Shown here one piece after another: positions 27,772-36,544 of a DNA stretch of 64,000 bases; positions within the stretch are counted from its first letter, which is position 1; every line of letters starts with the position of its first letter. The DNA lies in the NCBI RefSeq assembly GCF_016405905.1, contig NZ_JAEFCB010000010.1, forward strand, positions 124,001 to 188,000. Direction: 5' to 3'. A program made the translations under genes and the position numbers. This stretch comes from Variovorax sp. IB41 (GTDB taxonomy: Bacteria; Pseudomonadota; Gammaproteobacteria; Burkholderiales; Burkholderiaceae_C). Below the pieces are notes generated by a model that worked only from the letters and a program-made list of their open reading frames with translations, was not told the origin of the DNA and did not search any database.

Positions 27772-28683
27772 ATGCCCAAGCTTCGTCTGCCGATTCCCTT
27801 CGGTACTGCCGCTCTCGCGGTGGCCTGCACCCTGTTGCCGTTCGCTGTCGCAGAGGCGCAGGAGAGCGACACGCTCGCCAAGATCAAGGCGAGCGGCGCC
27901 ATCACCTTCGGCTACCGCGAGTCGTCGTTCGGCTTCTCGTACCTGGACGGCAACTTGAAGCCCGTGGGCTACAGCATCGAGATCTGCAACCGCATCGTCG
28001 AGGCGGTGAAGACCGAGCTCAAGCTGCCCGCCATCGAGATCAAGTACCAGGCCGTGACTTCCGCCAACCGCATGCCGCTGGTGCAGAACGGCACGGTCGA
28101 CATCGAGTGCGGCTCCACCACCAACCTGGTCGATCGCCAGAAGCAGGTGGCCTTCTCGCCCGATATCTTTCGCTACAACGTGCGCATGCTGGTGAAGGCC
28201 GATTCGGGCATCCGGAGCATCGCCGACCTGCAGGGCAAGACCGTGGCCACCACCAGCGGCACCACGTCGTTCCGCCTCCTGCGCGAGGCCGACCGCGGCC
28301 GCAGCCTCGAGGTGACCAACCTCGCGGGCAAGGACCACAGCGACTCGTTCCTGCTGGTGGAGAGCGGCCGCGCGCAGGCCTTCGTGCTCGACGACATCCT
28401 GCTGGCCGGGCAGATCGCGAATGCGCGCAACCCGAAGGACTTCATCATCACCGGCGAGAGCCTGCGCACCGAGAACCAATCGCTCATGTTCCGCAAGGAC
28501 GATGCGGCCTTCAAGGCGCTGGTGGACCGCGTGGTCTCGGGCATGATGAAGTCGGGCGAGATGGAAAAGCTCTACAGCAAGTGGTTCATGTCGCCGATTC
28601 CGCCCAAGGGCATCAACATCAACTACCCGCTCAATGCCGAGACGAAGGATGCGTTCGCCAATCCATCGTCCAAGGGCATCTGA
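27772..28683 (+). CDS. Periplasmic amino-acid-binding protein (GltI-like)
   Basis: A 303-residue solute-binding protein of ABC family 3. The signal peptide ends near AVAEAQE. The mature part begins DTLAKIKASGAITFGYRESS, has KPVGYSIEICNRIVEAVK, and has DIECGSTTN followed by RQKQVAFS, all like the glutamate/aspartate-binding protein GltI. GAGGAGC precedes ATG 27772. No permease or ATPase gene accompanies it here, so it must use a transporter encoded elsewhere or be an orphan. Confidence 0.88.
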   Translation: MPKLRLPIPFGTAALAVACTLLPFAVAEAQESDTLAKIKASGAITFGYRESSFGFSYLDGNLKPVGYSIEICNRIVEAVKTELKLPAIEIKYQAVTSANRMPLVQNGTVDIECGSTTNLVDRQKQVAFSPDIFRYNVRMLVKADSGIRSIADLQGKTVATTSGTTSFRLLREADRGRSLEVTNLAGKDHSDSFLLVESGRAQAFVLDDILLAGQIANARNPKDFIITGESLRTENQSLMFRKDDAAFKALVDRVVSGMMKSGEMEKLYSKWFMSPIPPKGININYPLNAETKDAFANPSSKGI

Positions 28684-28711
28684 CACGAGGCTGCTCTCGA
28701 TGAAGACGAGA

Positions 28712-28771
28712 CCGTTCACGCTGAGCCTGTCGAAGCGCCGCGCAAGGCTTCGACAGGCTCAGCCCGAACGG
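28712..28771. repeat. REP-like inverted repeat, copy 2 (intergenic)
   Basis: Arms 28712-28736 and 28747-28771 are identical in sequence to those of the copy at 23280, with the loop GCCGCGCAAG. It sits between the binding protein and the racemase-like gene, where it could act as a transcript-stabilising or attenuating hairpin. Confidence 0.93.
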
Positions 28772-28825
28772 CTGCGGTTGATCGATGCGCCTGGGTTCTT
28801 TCTCTAACGCTCCTCTGTTCCTCGC

Positions 28826-29482
28826 ATGACACGCATCGCCCTCGTCCACGCGCTCTCGCATTCGGTCGCCCCCATCAACGAAGCCTTCGCGCGCGACTGG
28901 CCCGAGGCGGTGCGCATGAACCTGCTGGACGACAGCCTCTCGGCCGACCTCGCGCGCAACGGGCGTGGGCTGGACGCGGCGATGCACGAACGCTTCCAGC
29001 GCCTTGCGCAGTACGCGGTCGACACGGGTGCCGAGGGCATCCTCTTCACCTGCTCGGCCTTCGGGCCGTGCATCGAGGCGGTGGCGCAACGGCATGCGGG
29101 CATTGCGGTGCTCAAGCCCAACGAGGCCATGATCGCCGAGGCGATGCAGAGGGAAGGGCGGCTGGGATTGATCGCGACCTTCGCACCCACGCTCGCATCG
29201 ATGCCGCCGGAATTTCCCGCGGGTGCCGCGTTGGAACTCGCGTTGGCCGAAGGCGCGCTCGATGCACTGAATGCCGGCGACGCGCAGCGCCACGACGCGC
29301 TCATCGCCGCGCAGGCCGCGATGCTGCGCGATCGCGGCTGCACGCGCATCGCGCTCGCGCAATTCAGCATGGCGCGCGCCAGTGCGGCTTGTGCAGAGGC
29401 CAGCGGCCTGCTGGTGCTTACGACGGTCGACAGCGCAGTGCGCGCGCTGCGCCGGCGAACGGGCCAGCCGCGCTCAGCGTGA
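28826..29482 (+). CDS. Asp/Glu racemase-superfamily protein
   Basis: A 218-residue protein that begins MTRIALVHALSHSVAPINEAF. It has GILFTCSAFGPCIEAV, placing a conserved catalytic cysteine after the third strand. A second segment, DRGCTRIALAQFSMA, holds another cysteine. The fold resembles aspartate/glutamate/hydantoin racemases and maleate isomerases, which use paired cysteines. Context (aminotransferase, amino-acid-binding protein) supports a role in interconverting or degrading an amino acid. Its 3' end overlaps the convergent gene at 29474 by nine bases. The substrate is unknown. Confidence 0.78.
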   Translation: MTRIALVHALSHSVAPINEAFARDWPEAVRMNLLDDSLSADLARNGRGLDAAMHERFQRLAQYAVDTGAEGILFTCSAFGPCIEAVAQRHAGIAVLKPNEAMIAEAMQREGRLGLIATFAPTLASMPPEFPAGAALELALAEGALDALNAGDAQRHDALIAAQAAMLRDRGCTRIALAQFSMARASAACAEASGLLVLTTVDSAVRALRRRTGQPRSA

Positions 29483-30346
29483 GCCGCCGTGGCCGATGGC
29501 GCTGACCAGCGTGGTCATCGCGATCTGCGCCGCGTCGCTGCGCCCGAGCATGCGGCGCAGGCCCGTCTCGCGGTCGGTCGCCTCCAGGCCTTCGGCCAGG
29601 CGCCGGTAGATGTCCGACGAAGGCATCGTGGCCGCGGTGCCGAGCGCATCGCAATAGGTCTCGGTGAGAAGGCCGGTGAGCTGTTCGCTCTGTTCGCTCG
29701 ACAGCTTCATGGCGTTGCCGCTGAACACGGCCGCGATGCAGTGCATGAGGTAGGCCTGCGTTTCGAGCGAGAAGGCCTGCTGCCGCACATAGTCTTCGAC
29801 GGCCGACCAGAAGAGCGGGTCGGAGGTGCGGCGCCAGCTCTCCAGCACCTTGCGCGCCTTGGCCACGAGGTCGGCGTGCGCGCCCGCGGGTTCGCTCGGG
29901 CGCAGCGCCAGGCCCTGCAGCGTGAGCGAGGCCACGGGGCCGGCCGCGCCGAGGATGAAGCTCCAGAACTTCCAGCGCGCGTACCACTTCTTGTCGTGCG
30001 CGGGGTTCAGCGCCTCGAGCAGGCCCAGGTCGATGCGCTGGCAGGCATCCGCCTGCTGCTCCGCGACGCAGCCGTCGCCCAGGTCGAGCAGTTGGATCTC
30101 GGCCTCCATGCGGTCGGCGGCGATGTTGCCCTCTGCAACGATGCCCGCGCACGAGCCCGAGCGGTCGATGTCGGCCAGGCGCTGCATCAGCATGCGCAGT
30201 TCATGGGTGGAAGCACCGGTGGCGCCGGCCACGCGGCGGATGGACTCGCATTGTTCCTGTGCAACGGCCTGCGGGTGCTTCAGGCGGTCCTGGCCGTGGT
30301 CGTCGGCGGTCGATGCGTGCTCCTCCGCGGGGGTGAACGTTCGCAT
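29474..30346 (-). CDS. Hypothetical protein, 290 residues
   Basis: No family recognised. The N-terminal 60 residues are polar and charged. There is a possible single membrane or amphipathic helix near residue 140 (WKFWSFILGAAGPVASLTL). The rest is predicted helical, with clusters such as EQLTGLLTETYCDALGTAA and GLRRMLGRSDAAQ. No signal peptide and no recognisable catalytic motif. Codon use matches the host. It is convergent with the racemase-like gene and stands alone before uppP on the other strand. Confidence 0.6.
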   Translation of the reverse strand: MRTFTPAEEHASTADDHGQDRLKHPQAVAQEQCESIRRVAGATGASTHELRMLMQRLADIDRSGSCAGIVAEGNIAADRMEAEIQLLDLGDGCVAEQQADACQRIDLGLLEALNPAHDKKWYARWKFWSFILGAAGPVASLTLQGLALRPSEPAGAHADLVAKARKVLESWRRTSDPLFWSAVEDYVRQQAFSLETQAYLMHCIAAVFSGNAMKLSSEQSEQLTGLLTETYCDALGTAATMPSSDIYRRLAEGLEATDRETGLRRMLGRSDAAQIAMTTLVSAIGHGGSR

Positions 30347-30504
30347 GAGAGATTCCTTGGGGCACCTGATGGTCTGGCCGACGAATATGTGTCGATGCGT
30401 TTCCGGTGAACATCCCCGGAATTAGGTATTCGGTACTCGCCCGCTACCTGAACAAAAGCTGACCGATGCCCTCGCCATAATTGATGCTCTTTGAAGGAGT
30501 ACGC

Positions 30505-31332
30505 GTGGATATTGTTTTGCTGGTCAAGGCCGCCATCATGGGCATCGTCGAAGGGCTGACCGAGTTCCTGCCGATCTCGTCGACAGGGCATCTGATTCTT
30601 GCGGGCTCGCTGCTCGGCGGCTTCGGCGACAACCGGGGCAAGGTGTTCGAGATCGCCATCCAGACCGGCGCGATCTTCGCGGTGATCCTGGTCTATTGGC
30701 AGAAGATCAAGTCGACCGTCGTGGCACTGCCGCGGCAACCCAAGGCGCAGCGCCTGGCGCTGAACATCCTCATCGGCTTCCTGCCTGCCGTCGTGCTGGG
30801 CCTCCTGTTCGGCAAGGTGATCAAGGCCCACCTGTTCATCCCGACCGTGGTGGCCAGCACGTTCATCATCGGCGGCTTCATCATCCTGTGGGCCGAGAAG
30901 CGGCCGCCGGGCTCGGTGCGCGTGGAGCATGTGGACGACCTCACGCCATGGGACGCGCTCAAGGTCGGCCTCGTGCAGTGCTTCGCGATGATCCCGGGCA
31001 CGAGCCGCAGCGGCTCGACCATCATCGGCGGCATGCTGCTGGGGCTCTCGCGCCAGGCGGCGACCGATTTCTCTTTCTTCCTCGCGATCCCGACCCTGAT
31101 CGGCGCGGGCGCGTACAGCGTCTACAAGGAGCGCGCGCTGCTCTCGGCAGCCGACATTCCGCTGTTCGCCGTGGGCCTGGTGTTCTCGTTCATCAGCGCG
31201 TGGCTGTGCGTGCGCTGGCTGCTGAAGTTCATCAGCACCCACAACTTCATTCCGTTCGCCTGGTACCGCATCGCCTTCGGCATCGTGGTGCTGGTGACGG
31301 CGTGGACCGGCACGGTGGTCTGGGCGGACTGA
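30505..31332 (+). CDS. uppP: Undecaprenyl-diphosphatase
   Basis: Dephosphorylates undecaprenyl pyrophosphate at the inner membrane to recycle the lipid carrier for peptidoglycan, and confers bacitracin tolerance. The 275-residue protein has eight predicted helices. The two family motifs are present: GIVEGLTEFLPISSTGHLIL (with the catalytic glutamates) and IPGTSRSGSTIIGGMLLGLS. GTG 30505 is chosen because GAAGGAG sits six bases upstream and the protein then starts MDIVLLVKAAIMG, the usual UppP start. The upstream ATG at 30484 would leave the ribosome site inside the gene. Confidence 0.95.
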   Translation: MDIVLLVKAAIMGIVEGLTEFLPISSTGHLILAGSLLGGFGDNRGKVFEIAIQTGAIFAVILVYWQKIKSTVVALPRQPKAQRLALNILIGFLPAVVLGLLFGKVIKAHLFIPTVVASTFIIGGFIILWAEKRPPGSVRVEHVDDLTPWDALKVGLVQCFAMIPGTSRSGSTIIGGMLLGLSRQAATDFSFFLAIPTLIGAGAYSVYKERALLSAADIPLFAVGLVFSFISAWLCVRWLLKFISTHNFIPFAWYRIAFGIVVLVTAWTGTVVWAD

Positions 31333-31354
31333 TCCTGCAGGCCGCTCAGGCGGC

Positions 31355-33277
31355 TCAAGCCGTGGGCACCAGCGGCATCCGCAGCGCGAGCTGCGTTTCG
31401 CCGGGCCGCGACTGCAGCTGAAGCTCGGCCCCGAGCCTGCGTGCACGGGCGCGCAGGCTGCGCAGGCCGGAGCCCGCGGCCTTGTCGGCCCCATCGACCA
31501 CGAAGCCGCGGCCGTCGTCGCGCACGCTGAGCTGCAATTCGGCACCGTCCCGCGTCACTGCCACATCGACACGGCGGCCCGCGCTGTGCTTGAGCACGTT
31601 GGTCAGCGCCTCCTGCAGGAAGCGCAGCAAATCCAGGCTCTGCGAGGGCGGCAGCTCCAGCGTCTCCAGGTTCGACACCTGCCAGCGGCAATCGATGCCG
31701 TTCGCATCGAGCAGCTGCGAGGTGCGGTGCCGCAGCGGCGCGAGCAGCTCGCCGAACGCGCGCGCGCCGTCGTGGCGGCCGGTGGCTTCGATGATCAGCC
31801 GCAGGTCGTCGCGCAGGCTCTTGAGCATCGCGAGCAGCTCGGGCGCGGAGAGGTTCGCGGGCGTGCGCTCCAGCGTCGCGATGCTGCCCACCAGCATGCC
31901 GCCCAGGCCGTCGTGCAGGTCGCTCGCGAGGTTCACGCGCTCGCCGATGCGCGCATGCGCGAGCTCCAGCGCATGCTGCTGCGCGAGCGTCGAGGCCAAC
32001 TCTGACTTCGCGGCGTTCACTTCTTCGATCAGCTCGGTGTTGAAGTTCTCGATGCGCTCCAGGCTCTTGACGAAGCGCGCGGCCTGCGTCAGCGCCATGC
32101 CCAGAAGCAGCACGTAGGACGACATGGTCGTGTAGTAGATGTTGCTGTCGATCACCTGCGTGAACACCAGGAGGTCGTGCGCCGCCGTGGCGGCCGAGAC
32201 GGCCATGAAAGGCGCGAGCGAACGCATGGGGCTCGCGCGATGGCGCAGGGCGTGCACGATCGATGCGCTGTTCACCGCGATGATGGTGAGGCCGCCCACC
32301 AGCGTCCAGACGGCGCGATGCACCGGCAGGCTCTGGCCGCTCGTGAACCACAGGTCGAGCACGCCGGCCAGCGCCACCAGCAGCGCCGCGGCTTCCAGGC
32401 GCGGCATGCGCCATGCACAGAAGCGCAGCGCAAAGACGATGTACGACACGCTGAAGGCGAGGAAGAGCGACGTGTTGAGCGCCTGCCAGCTGTGGTTGCC
32501 GGCAAAGGGCCACGGGCTGGTCGCGATCTGGTTGTAGCCGAACAAGAGCCACAGCACCGACATGACCGCGAACCAGCCGTAGGCCGTTTCGCGCCGGCGC
32601 AGCAACCACAGCGCCGCGAAGAAAGCCGAGACCGCGGCGCTTACCGCGAGGCCCAGCACCTGCAGGTCGCGGCGCACGAACTGCTCGCGCGCGTATTCCG
32701 CCTGCATGGCCGCGGGCGTGCCCAGGCTCACGGGCCCGAGGCCCGCCTGGTAGGCGAAGAGGCCCGACACGCGCACCAGCAACGTGTTGGTGCCGCCGGG
32801 TTTCAGCAGCGGCGGCGCTAGCAGCCATTGGCGCGGCACGTTCCATGCGCGCGTCAGCGGCTCGACCAGGCTCTCGTCGCGCGAGATCGTCGTGCCGTTG
32901 AGCGACACCTCGCCGGCCATGTTGAGGTAGTGCAGCAGCAGCCCGGCCTCGCGCACCTGCGCCGGCTGCTCCCAGGTCAAGCGGTACCAGACCACGCCGT
33001 CGAAACCTGGCCAGCGATCGGCCCAACTGTCGGGCAGGGTGACGGGCGTCCAGCCGTCGGCGGGCGGGGTGGTGTCGTCCCAGCCGGTGGCGCGCGCCGC
33101 TTCGACGTGGAGTGCGGGCGGCGGTGGCTGCTGCGCCATCGCCGCGGTGACCGTGAAGAGCAGGAAAAGGAGGGCGCCGATCGACGTAACGAGCCATGCC
33201 CGCGCTGTCGCCAGGCGGGAGCGTGCGTGGTGCGCATGGCTCGGGCCCTCCTGCGGTCGATGTTCTCGGTGCGGCAT
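31355..33277 (-). CDS. 7TM-DISM-type sensor histidine kinase (NarL class)
   Basis: A 640-residue membrane kinase. A signal-anchor (AWLVTSIGALLFLLFTVTAA) precedes an extracellular jelly-roll-like domain at about 45-190 that resembles carbohydrate-binding folds. About seven helices follow, between residues 190 and 400, in the 7TMR-DISM pattern. The HisKA_3 part has ASDLHDGLGGMLVGSI, with the phospho-histidine in the LHDGLGG motif. The HATPase part has FLQEALTNVLKHS, DDGRGF and GSGLRSLRARARRLG. It follows the LuxR-type regulator gene by 88 bp, so the two form a pair. The ligand is unknown. Confidence 0.85.
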   Translation of the reverse strand: MPHREHRPQEGPSHAHHARSRLATARAWLVTSIGALLFLLFTVTAAMAQQPPPPALHVEAARATGWDDTTPPADGWTPVTLPDSWADRWPGFDGVVWYRLTWEQPAQVREAGLLLHYLNMAGEVSLNGTTISRDESLVEPLTRAWNVPRQWLLAPPLLKPGGTNTLLVRVSGLFAYQAGLGPVSLGTPAAMQAEYAREQFVRRDLQVLGLAVSAAVSAFFAALWLLRRRETAYGWFAVMSVLWLLFGYNQIATSPWPFAGNHSWQALNTSLFLAFSVSYIVFALRFCAWRMPRLEAAALLVALAGVLDLWFTSGQSLPVHRAVWTLVGGLTIIAVNSASIVHALRHRASPMRSLAPFMAVSAATAAHDLLVFTQVIDSNIYYTTMSSYVLLLGMALTQAARFVKSLERIENFNTELIEEVNAAKSELASTLAQQHALELAHARIGERVNLASDLHDGLGGMLVGSIATLERTPANLSAPELLAMLKSLRDDLRLIIEATGRHDGARAFGELLAPLRHRTSQLLDANGIDCRWQVSNLETLELPPSQSLDLLRFLQEALTNVLKHSAGRRVDVAVTRDGAELQLSVRDDGRGFVVDGADKAAGSGLRSLRARARRLGAELQLQSRPGETQLALRMPLVPTA

Positions 33278-33365
33278 TCGCGATCTACCAGTGCTCGGGG
33301 ATGGCCCCGCAGGCGGGCTGCGCCGGGTGAGGTGAAGAGGAGATGGCGGCGCCCCGGTCGGCGCC

Positions 33366-34073
33366 TCAGCGCAGCAGGCCGTGCCTGCGCCCCTGGAACA
33401 CCGCCTCGGTGCGCGAGGTGACGGCCAGCTTGCGGTAGATGTTCTTGGTGTGGCATTCCACCGTGAGCCGCGAGATCGACAGCGACTCGGCCATGTCGCG
33501 ATTGCTCAGCCCCTGCGCGACGAGCTCCAGGATGCTGCGCTCGCGCGGCGTGAGCGCCACGGGCAGCGGCGGGGGCGCATCGGCCGCCAGCACTGCCGAC
33601 AGCGACGGCTGCTGCGCCGCGAGCCAGCCGAGGATGCGCCGCGCGATCGCCGGATCGATGGGCGCGCCGCCCTGCTCGATGCTGCGCAGCGCGATGCTCA
33701 GTTCCAGGTCGTCGCGTTCCTTCAGCAGATAGCCGATGGCGCCGGCACGCAGCGCGGCAAAGATGATTTCCTCGGTCCGCCAGGCCGAGACCACCACCGC
33801 GGGCACCTTGGGGTGCAGCGTGCGCATCCAGCCGATCAGCTCGACGCCGCTGCCGTCGGGCAGGCCGATATCGACCAGCGCCACGCCGAAATCCTGCTCG
33901 TCGAGCAGCGCCTTGGCGGTGGTCACGCTGTCGGCCCAGGCGATCTGCGGCTCGTCGCATCCGAGCGTGGACAGCACATAGGCCAGCCGCTCGCGCATGG
34001 CCGGATCGTCTTCGACCACCAGGGCGGGGCTCAACGAAACGGCTTCGACGTCTTCCAGCTGCAAATTGGACAT
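33366..34073 (-). CDS. LuxR/NarL-type response regulator
   Basis: A 235-residue regulator. The receiver domain has VVEDDPAMRERL, FGVALVDIGLPDGSG with the phosphorylation aspartate, and IGYLLKERDDLE. A C-terminal LuxR HTH follows: LTPRERSILELVAQGLSNRD and ISRLTVECHTKNIYRKL. It lies immediately upstream of the 7TM kinase on the same strand. It is probably that kinase's partner. Confidence 0.92.
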   Translation of the reverse strand: MSNLQLEDVEAVSLSPALVVEDDPAMRERLAYVLSTLGCDEPQIAWADSVTTAKALLDEQDFGVALVDIGLPDGSGVELIGWMRTLHPKVPAVVVSAWRTEEIIFAALRAGAIGYLLKERDDLELSIALRSIEQGGAPIDPAIARRILGWLAAQQPSLSAVLAADAPPPLPVALTPRERSILELVAQGLSNRDMAESLSISRLTVECHTKNIYRKLAVTSRTEAVFQGRRHGLLR

Positions 34074-34325
34074 GTGGGCGGAATTTTGATCGGTCCCTGG
34101 GTCTGTACGACGTTTTTACTTATATCGGGATTGTTGCAGAACATGCCGGTTGTATCCGAGAGTTTCCTGGTTGAAAACAGGGGCGGCGAAGAGTCGGCAC
34201 GAACCATCGCGCTCTTTGGAATAGTGCGTTCGGAGCGGGTCCGGCAGGCCGTTACGGGCCTGGATGGCACGAATACCGCCGTATTCGCCCGCGAGCGCTC
34301 CCATAGACCTGGAGACAATCCCCGC

Positions 34326-34862
34326 ATGCCCGACCTTCATGAACTGACCCGCCGATTCGCGCGGCCCGGCCGCCTCGAGGCCATCCTGCTGCGCCCGGCG
34401 CGCCGCACGCCGGTGCTGTCGGTGACCGAGGCCGTTGCGATGGAAGGTCGCGGGCTGGAAGGCGACCGCATCGGCGCCGCGCGCCCCGGCGGCAAGCGGC
34501 AGGTCTCGCTGATCCAGCAGGAGCACCTGCCCGTGATCGCTGCGCTCACCGGCCATGCGCAGGTCGATGCAGAGGGGCTGCGCCGCAACCTCGTCGTCTC
34601 GGGCCTGAACCTGCTGGCTGCACGCTCGCTGTTTCGCGACCAGCCGCTCGTGCTGGCCATCGGCGCCCAGGTGCTGCTCGAGGTCAGCGGCCCGTGCGAG
34701 CCGTGTTCACGGATGGAAGAGCTGCTCGGCCCCGGCGGCTACAACGCCATGCGCGGCCATGGCGGCGTGACGGCGCGTGTGCTGCGTGGCGGCGTGCTGC
34801 GCGTGGGCGACGGCATCGAATGCCGCCCGCTTTCCGCCGATGACTCACAACAGGTTGCGTAG
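34326..34862 (+). CDS. MOSC-domain sulfur-transfer protein
   Basis: A 178-residue MOSC-domain protein. The family binds a persulfide on a conserved cysteine and delivers sulfur, often to molybdenum cofactor-related targets. EGRGLEGDRIGAARPGGKRQ has the MOSC core, QVSLIQQEHL follows, and SGPCEPCSRMEEL contains the candidate catalytic cysteine. ATG 34326 is the first that keeps the whole fold. The gene is divergent from the two-component pair, and its 3' end overlaps the alpha/beta hydrolase gene on the other strand by 18 bp. Confidence 0.85.
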   Translation: MPDLHELTRRFARPGRLEAILLRPARRTPVLSVTEAVAMEGRGLEGDRIGAARPGGKRQVSLIQQEHLPVIAALTGHAQVDAEGLRRNLVVSGLNLLAARSLFRDQPLVLAIGAQVLLEVSGPCEPCSRMEELLGPGGYNAMRGHGGVTARVLRGGVLRVGDGIECRPLSADDSQQVA

Positions 34863-35669
34863 CGCGGCCTCGACCGCCGCGGCAGTCGCCAACGGCTTCT
34901 CCATCGGAAACAGGTGCGTGCCGTCGAGCATCGCGATGCGCCCCTTGGTCACCTGCTCGGTCATCGCCATGCCCACGCGCTTCATCTCGGCCGACTGCCG
35001 CCCGCCGATGAACGCCGCCTTGCACTTGAGCGGGTGGCTGCGCAGCAGCGCGCCCAGGTTGTGGGGCAGGGTGTTGTAGATCGCGGTTTCCACGTCGCGG
35101 TCGAAGCTCAGCTCGCGGCTGTCCTCGCCTGCTGTAATTCCGCTTGAAGTGCCGTCGAAGGTGCCGTGGTCGATGTAGTCGTGCAGCACCTGCTCGTCCC
35201 ACTTGGCGAACGCCTTCTTGCTGCGGAAGTGCTCGAACACCGCCTCGCGGTGCGCCCAGGTGTTCTTGCGCTTGCGGCTGATGGCGCCGGGCGAAATGCT
35301 CTTCATGAGCGGCGTGCGCTTCACGACATTGAGCGTGTTCGCGCGCCAACCGCCCAGGATCGGCGAATCGATCAGCACCACACCGCGCGCGAGCGCCGGA
35401 TGCAGCGCCGCGCACATCAGGCTCAGGAATCCGCCGAGCGAATGGCCGATAAGGAACACCGGCCCGCCCGCGCGATCGGCGCGCACCTGCGCGAAATCGG
35501 CCAGCTGCTGCACCAGATGCGGCCAGTTGTCGGTGACGGGGTACTTCGGGTCGTGCCCGAATTTCTCGATGGCATCGACCTCGAAGCCGCGGTTGCGGAG
35601 GCTGTCGAGGACGACGCGGTAGGTGCTCGCGGGGAAGCTGTTGCCGTGCGAGAAGATGACCGGCGGCAC
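34845..35669 (-). CDS. Alpha/beta hydrolase
   Basis: A 274-residue serine hydrolase. PPVIFSHGNSFPAST gives the oxyanion strand, VFLIGHSLGGFLSL holds the nucleophile elbow GHSLGG, and DGTHLFPME carries the late histidine. GTG 35669 is chosen because it lies just after the stop of the Anbu gene (35678) and starts directly at the first strand. A longer frame would overlap Anbu. It is probably co-transcribed with Anbu. The substrate is unknown. Confidence 0.83.
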   Translation of the reverse strand: MPPVIFSHGNSFPASTYRVVLDSLRNRGFEVDAIEKFGHDPKYPVTDNWPHLVQQLADFAQVRADRAGGPVFLIGHSLGGFLSLMCAALHPALARGVVLIDSPILGGWRANTLNVVKRTPLMKSISPGAISRKRKNTWAHREAVFEHFRSKKAFAKWDEQVLHDYIDHGTFDGTSSGITAGEDSRELSFDRDVETAIYNTLPHNLGALLRSHPLKCKAAFIGGRQSAEMKRVGMAMTEQVTKGRIAMLDGTHLFPMEKPLATAAAVEAALRNLL

Positions 35670-35677
35670 GGCTTTCT

Positions 35678-36517
35678 TCAGATCAGCTTTTCGTCGGGGG
35701 TCGAAATTTTCCGCAGTGCCCCGTGCCGCGTGGCCGGCATCTTCAGCGGATGCTCGGTATGGCTGTCGTCCCACACCGGGTCCTCGATGCTGTCGAACAC
35801 CTCGCGCAGCTTCTGGCCCCAGCTGTTGTGCATCATGCGGTAGTAGGGGTTGTCGGCGTCGATGCAGATCACCCGGTCGGTCTCGAACTTGTTGGCCTCG
35901 TACACCACCAGGTCCAGCGGCAGGCCCACCGAGAGGTTCGACTTCATGGTCGAGTCCATCGACACCAGCGCGCACTTGGCGGCTTCATCGAGCGGCGTCT
36001 CGGGCGTGAGCACGCGGTCGAGCACGGGCTTGCCGTACTTCGATTCGCCCACCTGGAAGTAAGGCGTCTCGGTGGTCGCTTCGATGAAGTTGCCCGCGGC
36101 GTAGACCAGGAAGAGGCGCATGCCTTCGCCCTTGACCTGCCCGCCGAAGATGAAGGACACGTTGAAGTCGAGCCCCGCGTGCTTGAGCGCCTCGGCATCG
36201 CGGTCGTACACATGGCGCACCGCCGAGCCCAGCACGCGGGCCGCGTCGAACATGCTCTTGGCGTTCCATATGGTGATCGGGTCGCCCTGCGAGCCGTCTT
36301 CGCGGGTTTCGCGAAGCTCTTCGATCTGCAGGATTTCGCGCACCGACTGCGAAATGCTCAGGTTGCCCGACGACAGCAGCACCATCACCCGGTCGCCCGG
36401 CTGCTCGTAGACGATCATCTTGCGGAAGGTGCTGATGTGGTCCACGCCCGCGTTCGTGCGCGAGTCGGAGAGAAACACCAGGCCGGCGTTGAGTTTGATG
36501 CCTACGCAATAAGTCAT
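35678..36517 (-). CDS. Anbu-type proteasome homologue (20S family peptidase)
   Basis: A 279-residue self-activating N-terminal threonine hydrolase of the Anbu group. The start MTYCVGIKLNAGLVFLSDSR is diagnostic. Removal of Met exposes Thr1, with Asp17 and Lys32 placed as the proteasome catalytic set. DRVMVLLSSGNLS, NVSFIFGGQVKGEG and ALVSMDSTMKSNLSVGLPLD continue the fold. ATG 36517 is required for Thr1. A start 15 bases upstream would bury it. Anbu forms large helical or ring assemblies of uncertain function. The usual partners (transglutaminase-like, alpha-E and ATP-grasp proteins) are not in this window. Here it is followed by an alpha/beta hydrolase. Confidence 0.88.
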   Translation of the reverse strand: MTYCVGIKLNAGLVFLSDSRTNAGVDHISTFRKMIVYEQPGDRVMVLLSSGNLSISQSVREILQIEELRETREDGSQGDPITIWNAKSMFDAARVLGSAVRHVYDRDAEALKHAGLDFNVSFIFGGQVKGEGMRLFLVYAAGNFIEATTETPYFQVGESKYGKPVLDRVLTPETPLDEAAKCALVSMDSTMKSNLSVGLPLDLVVYEANKFETDRVICIDADNPYYRMMHNSWGQKLREVFDSIEDPVWDDSHTEHPLKMPATRHGALRKISTPDEKLI

Positions 36518-36544
36518 GAGTTCGTCTCGCATGAATCAGGCCAC

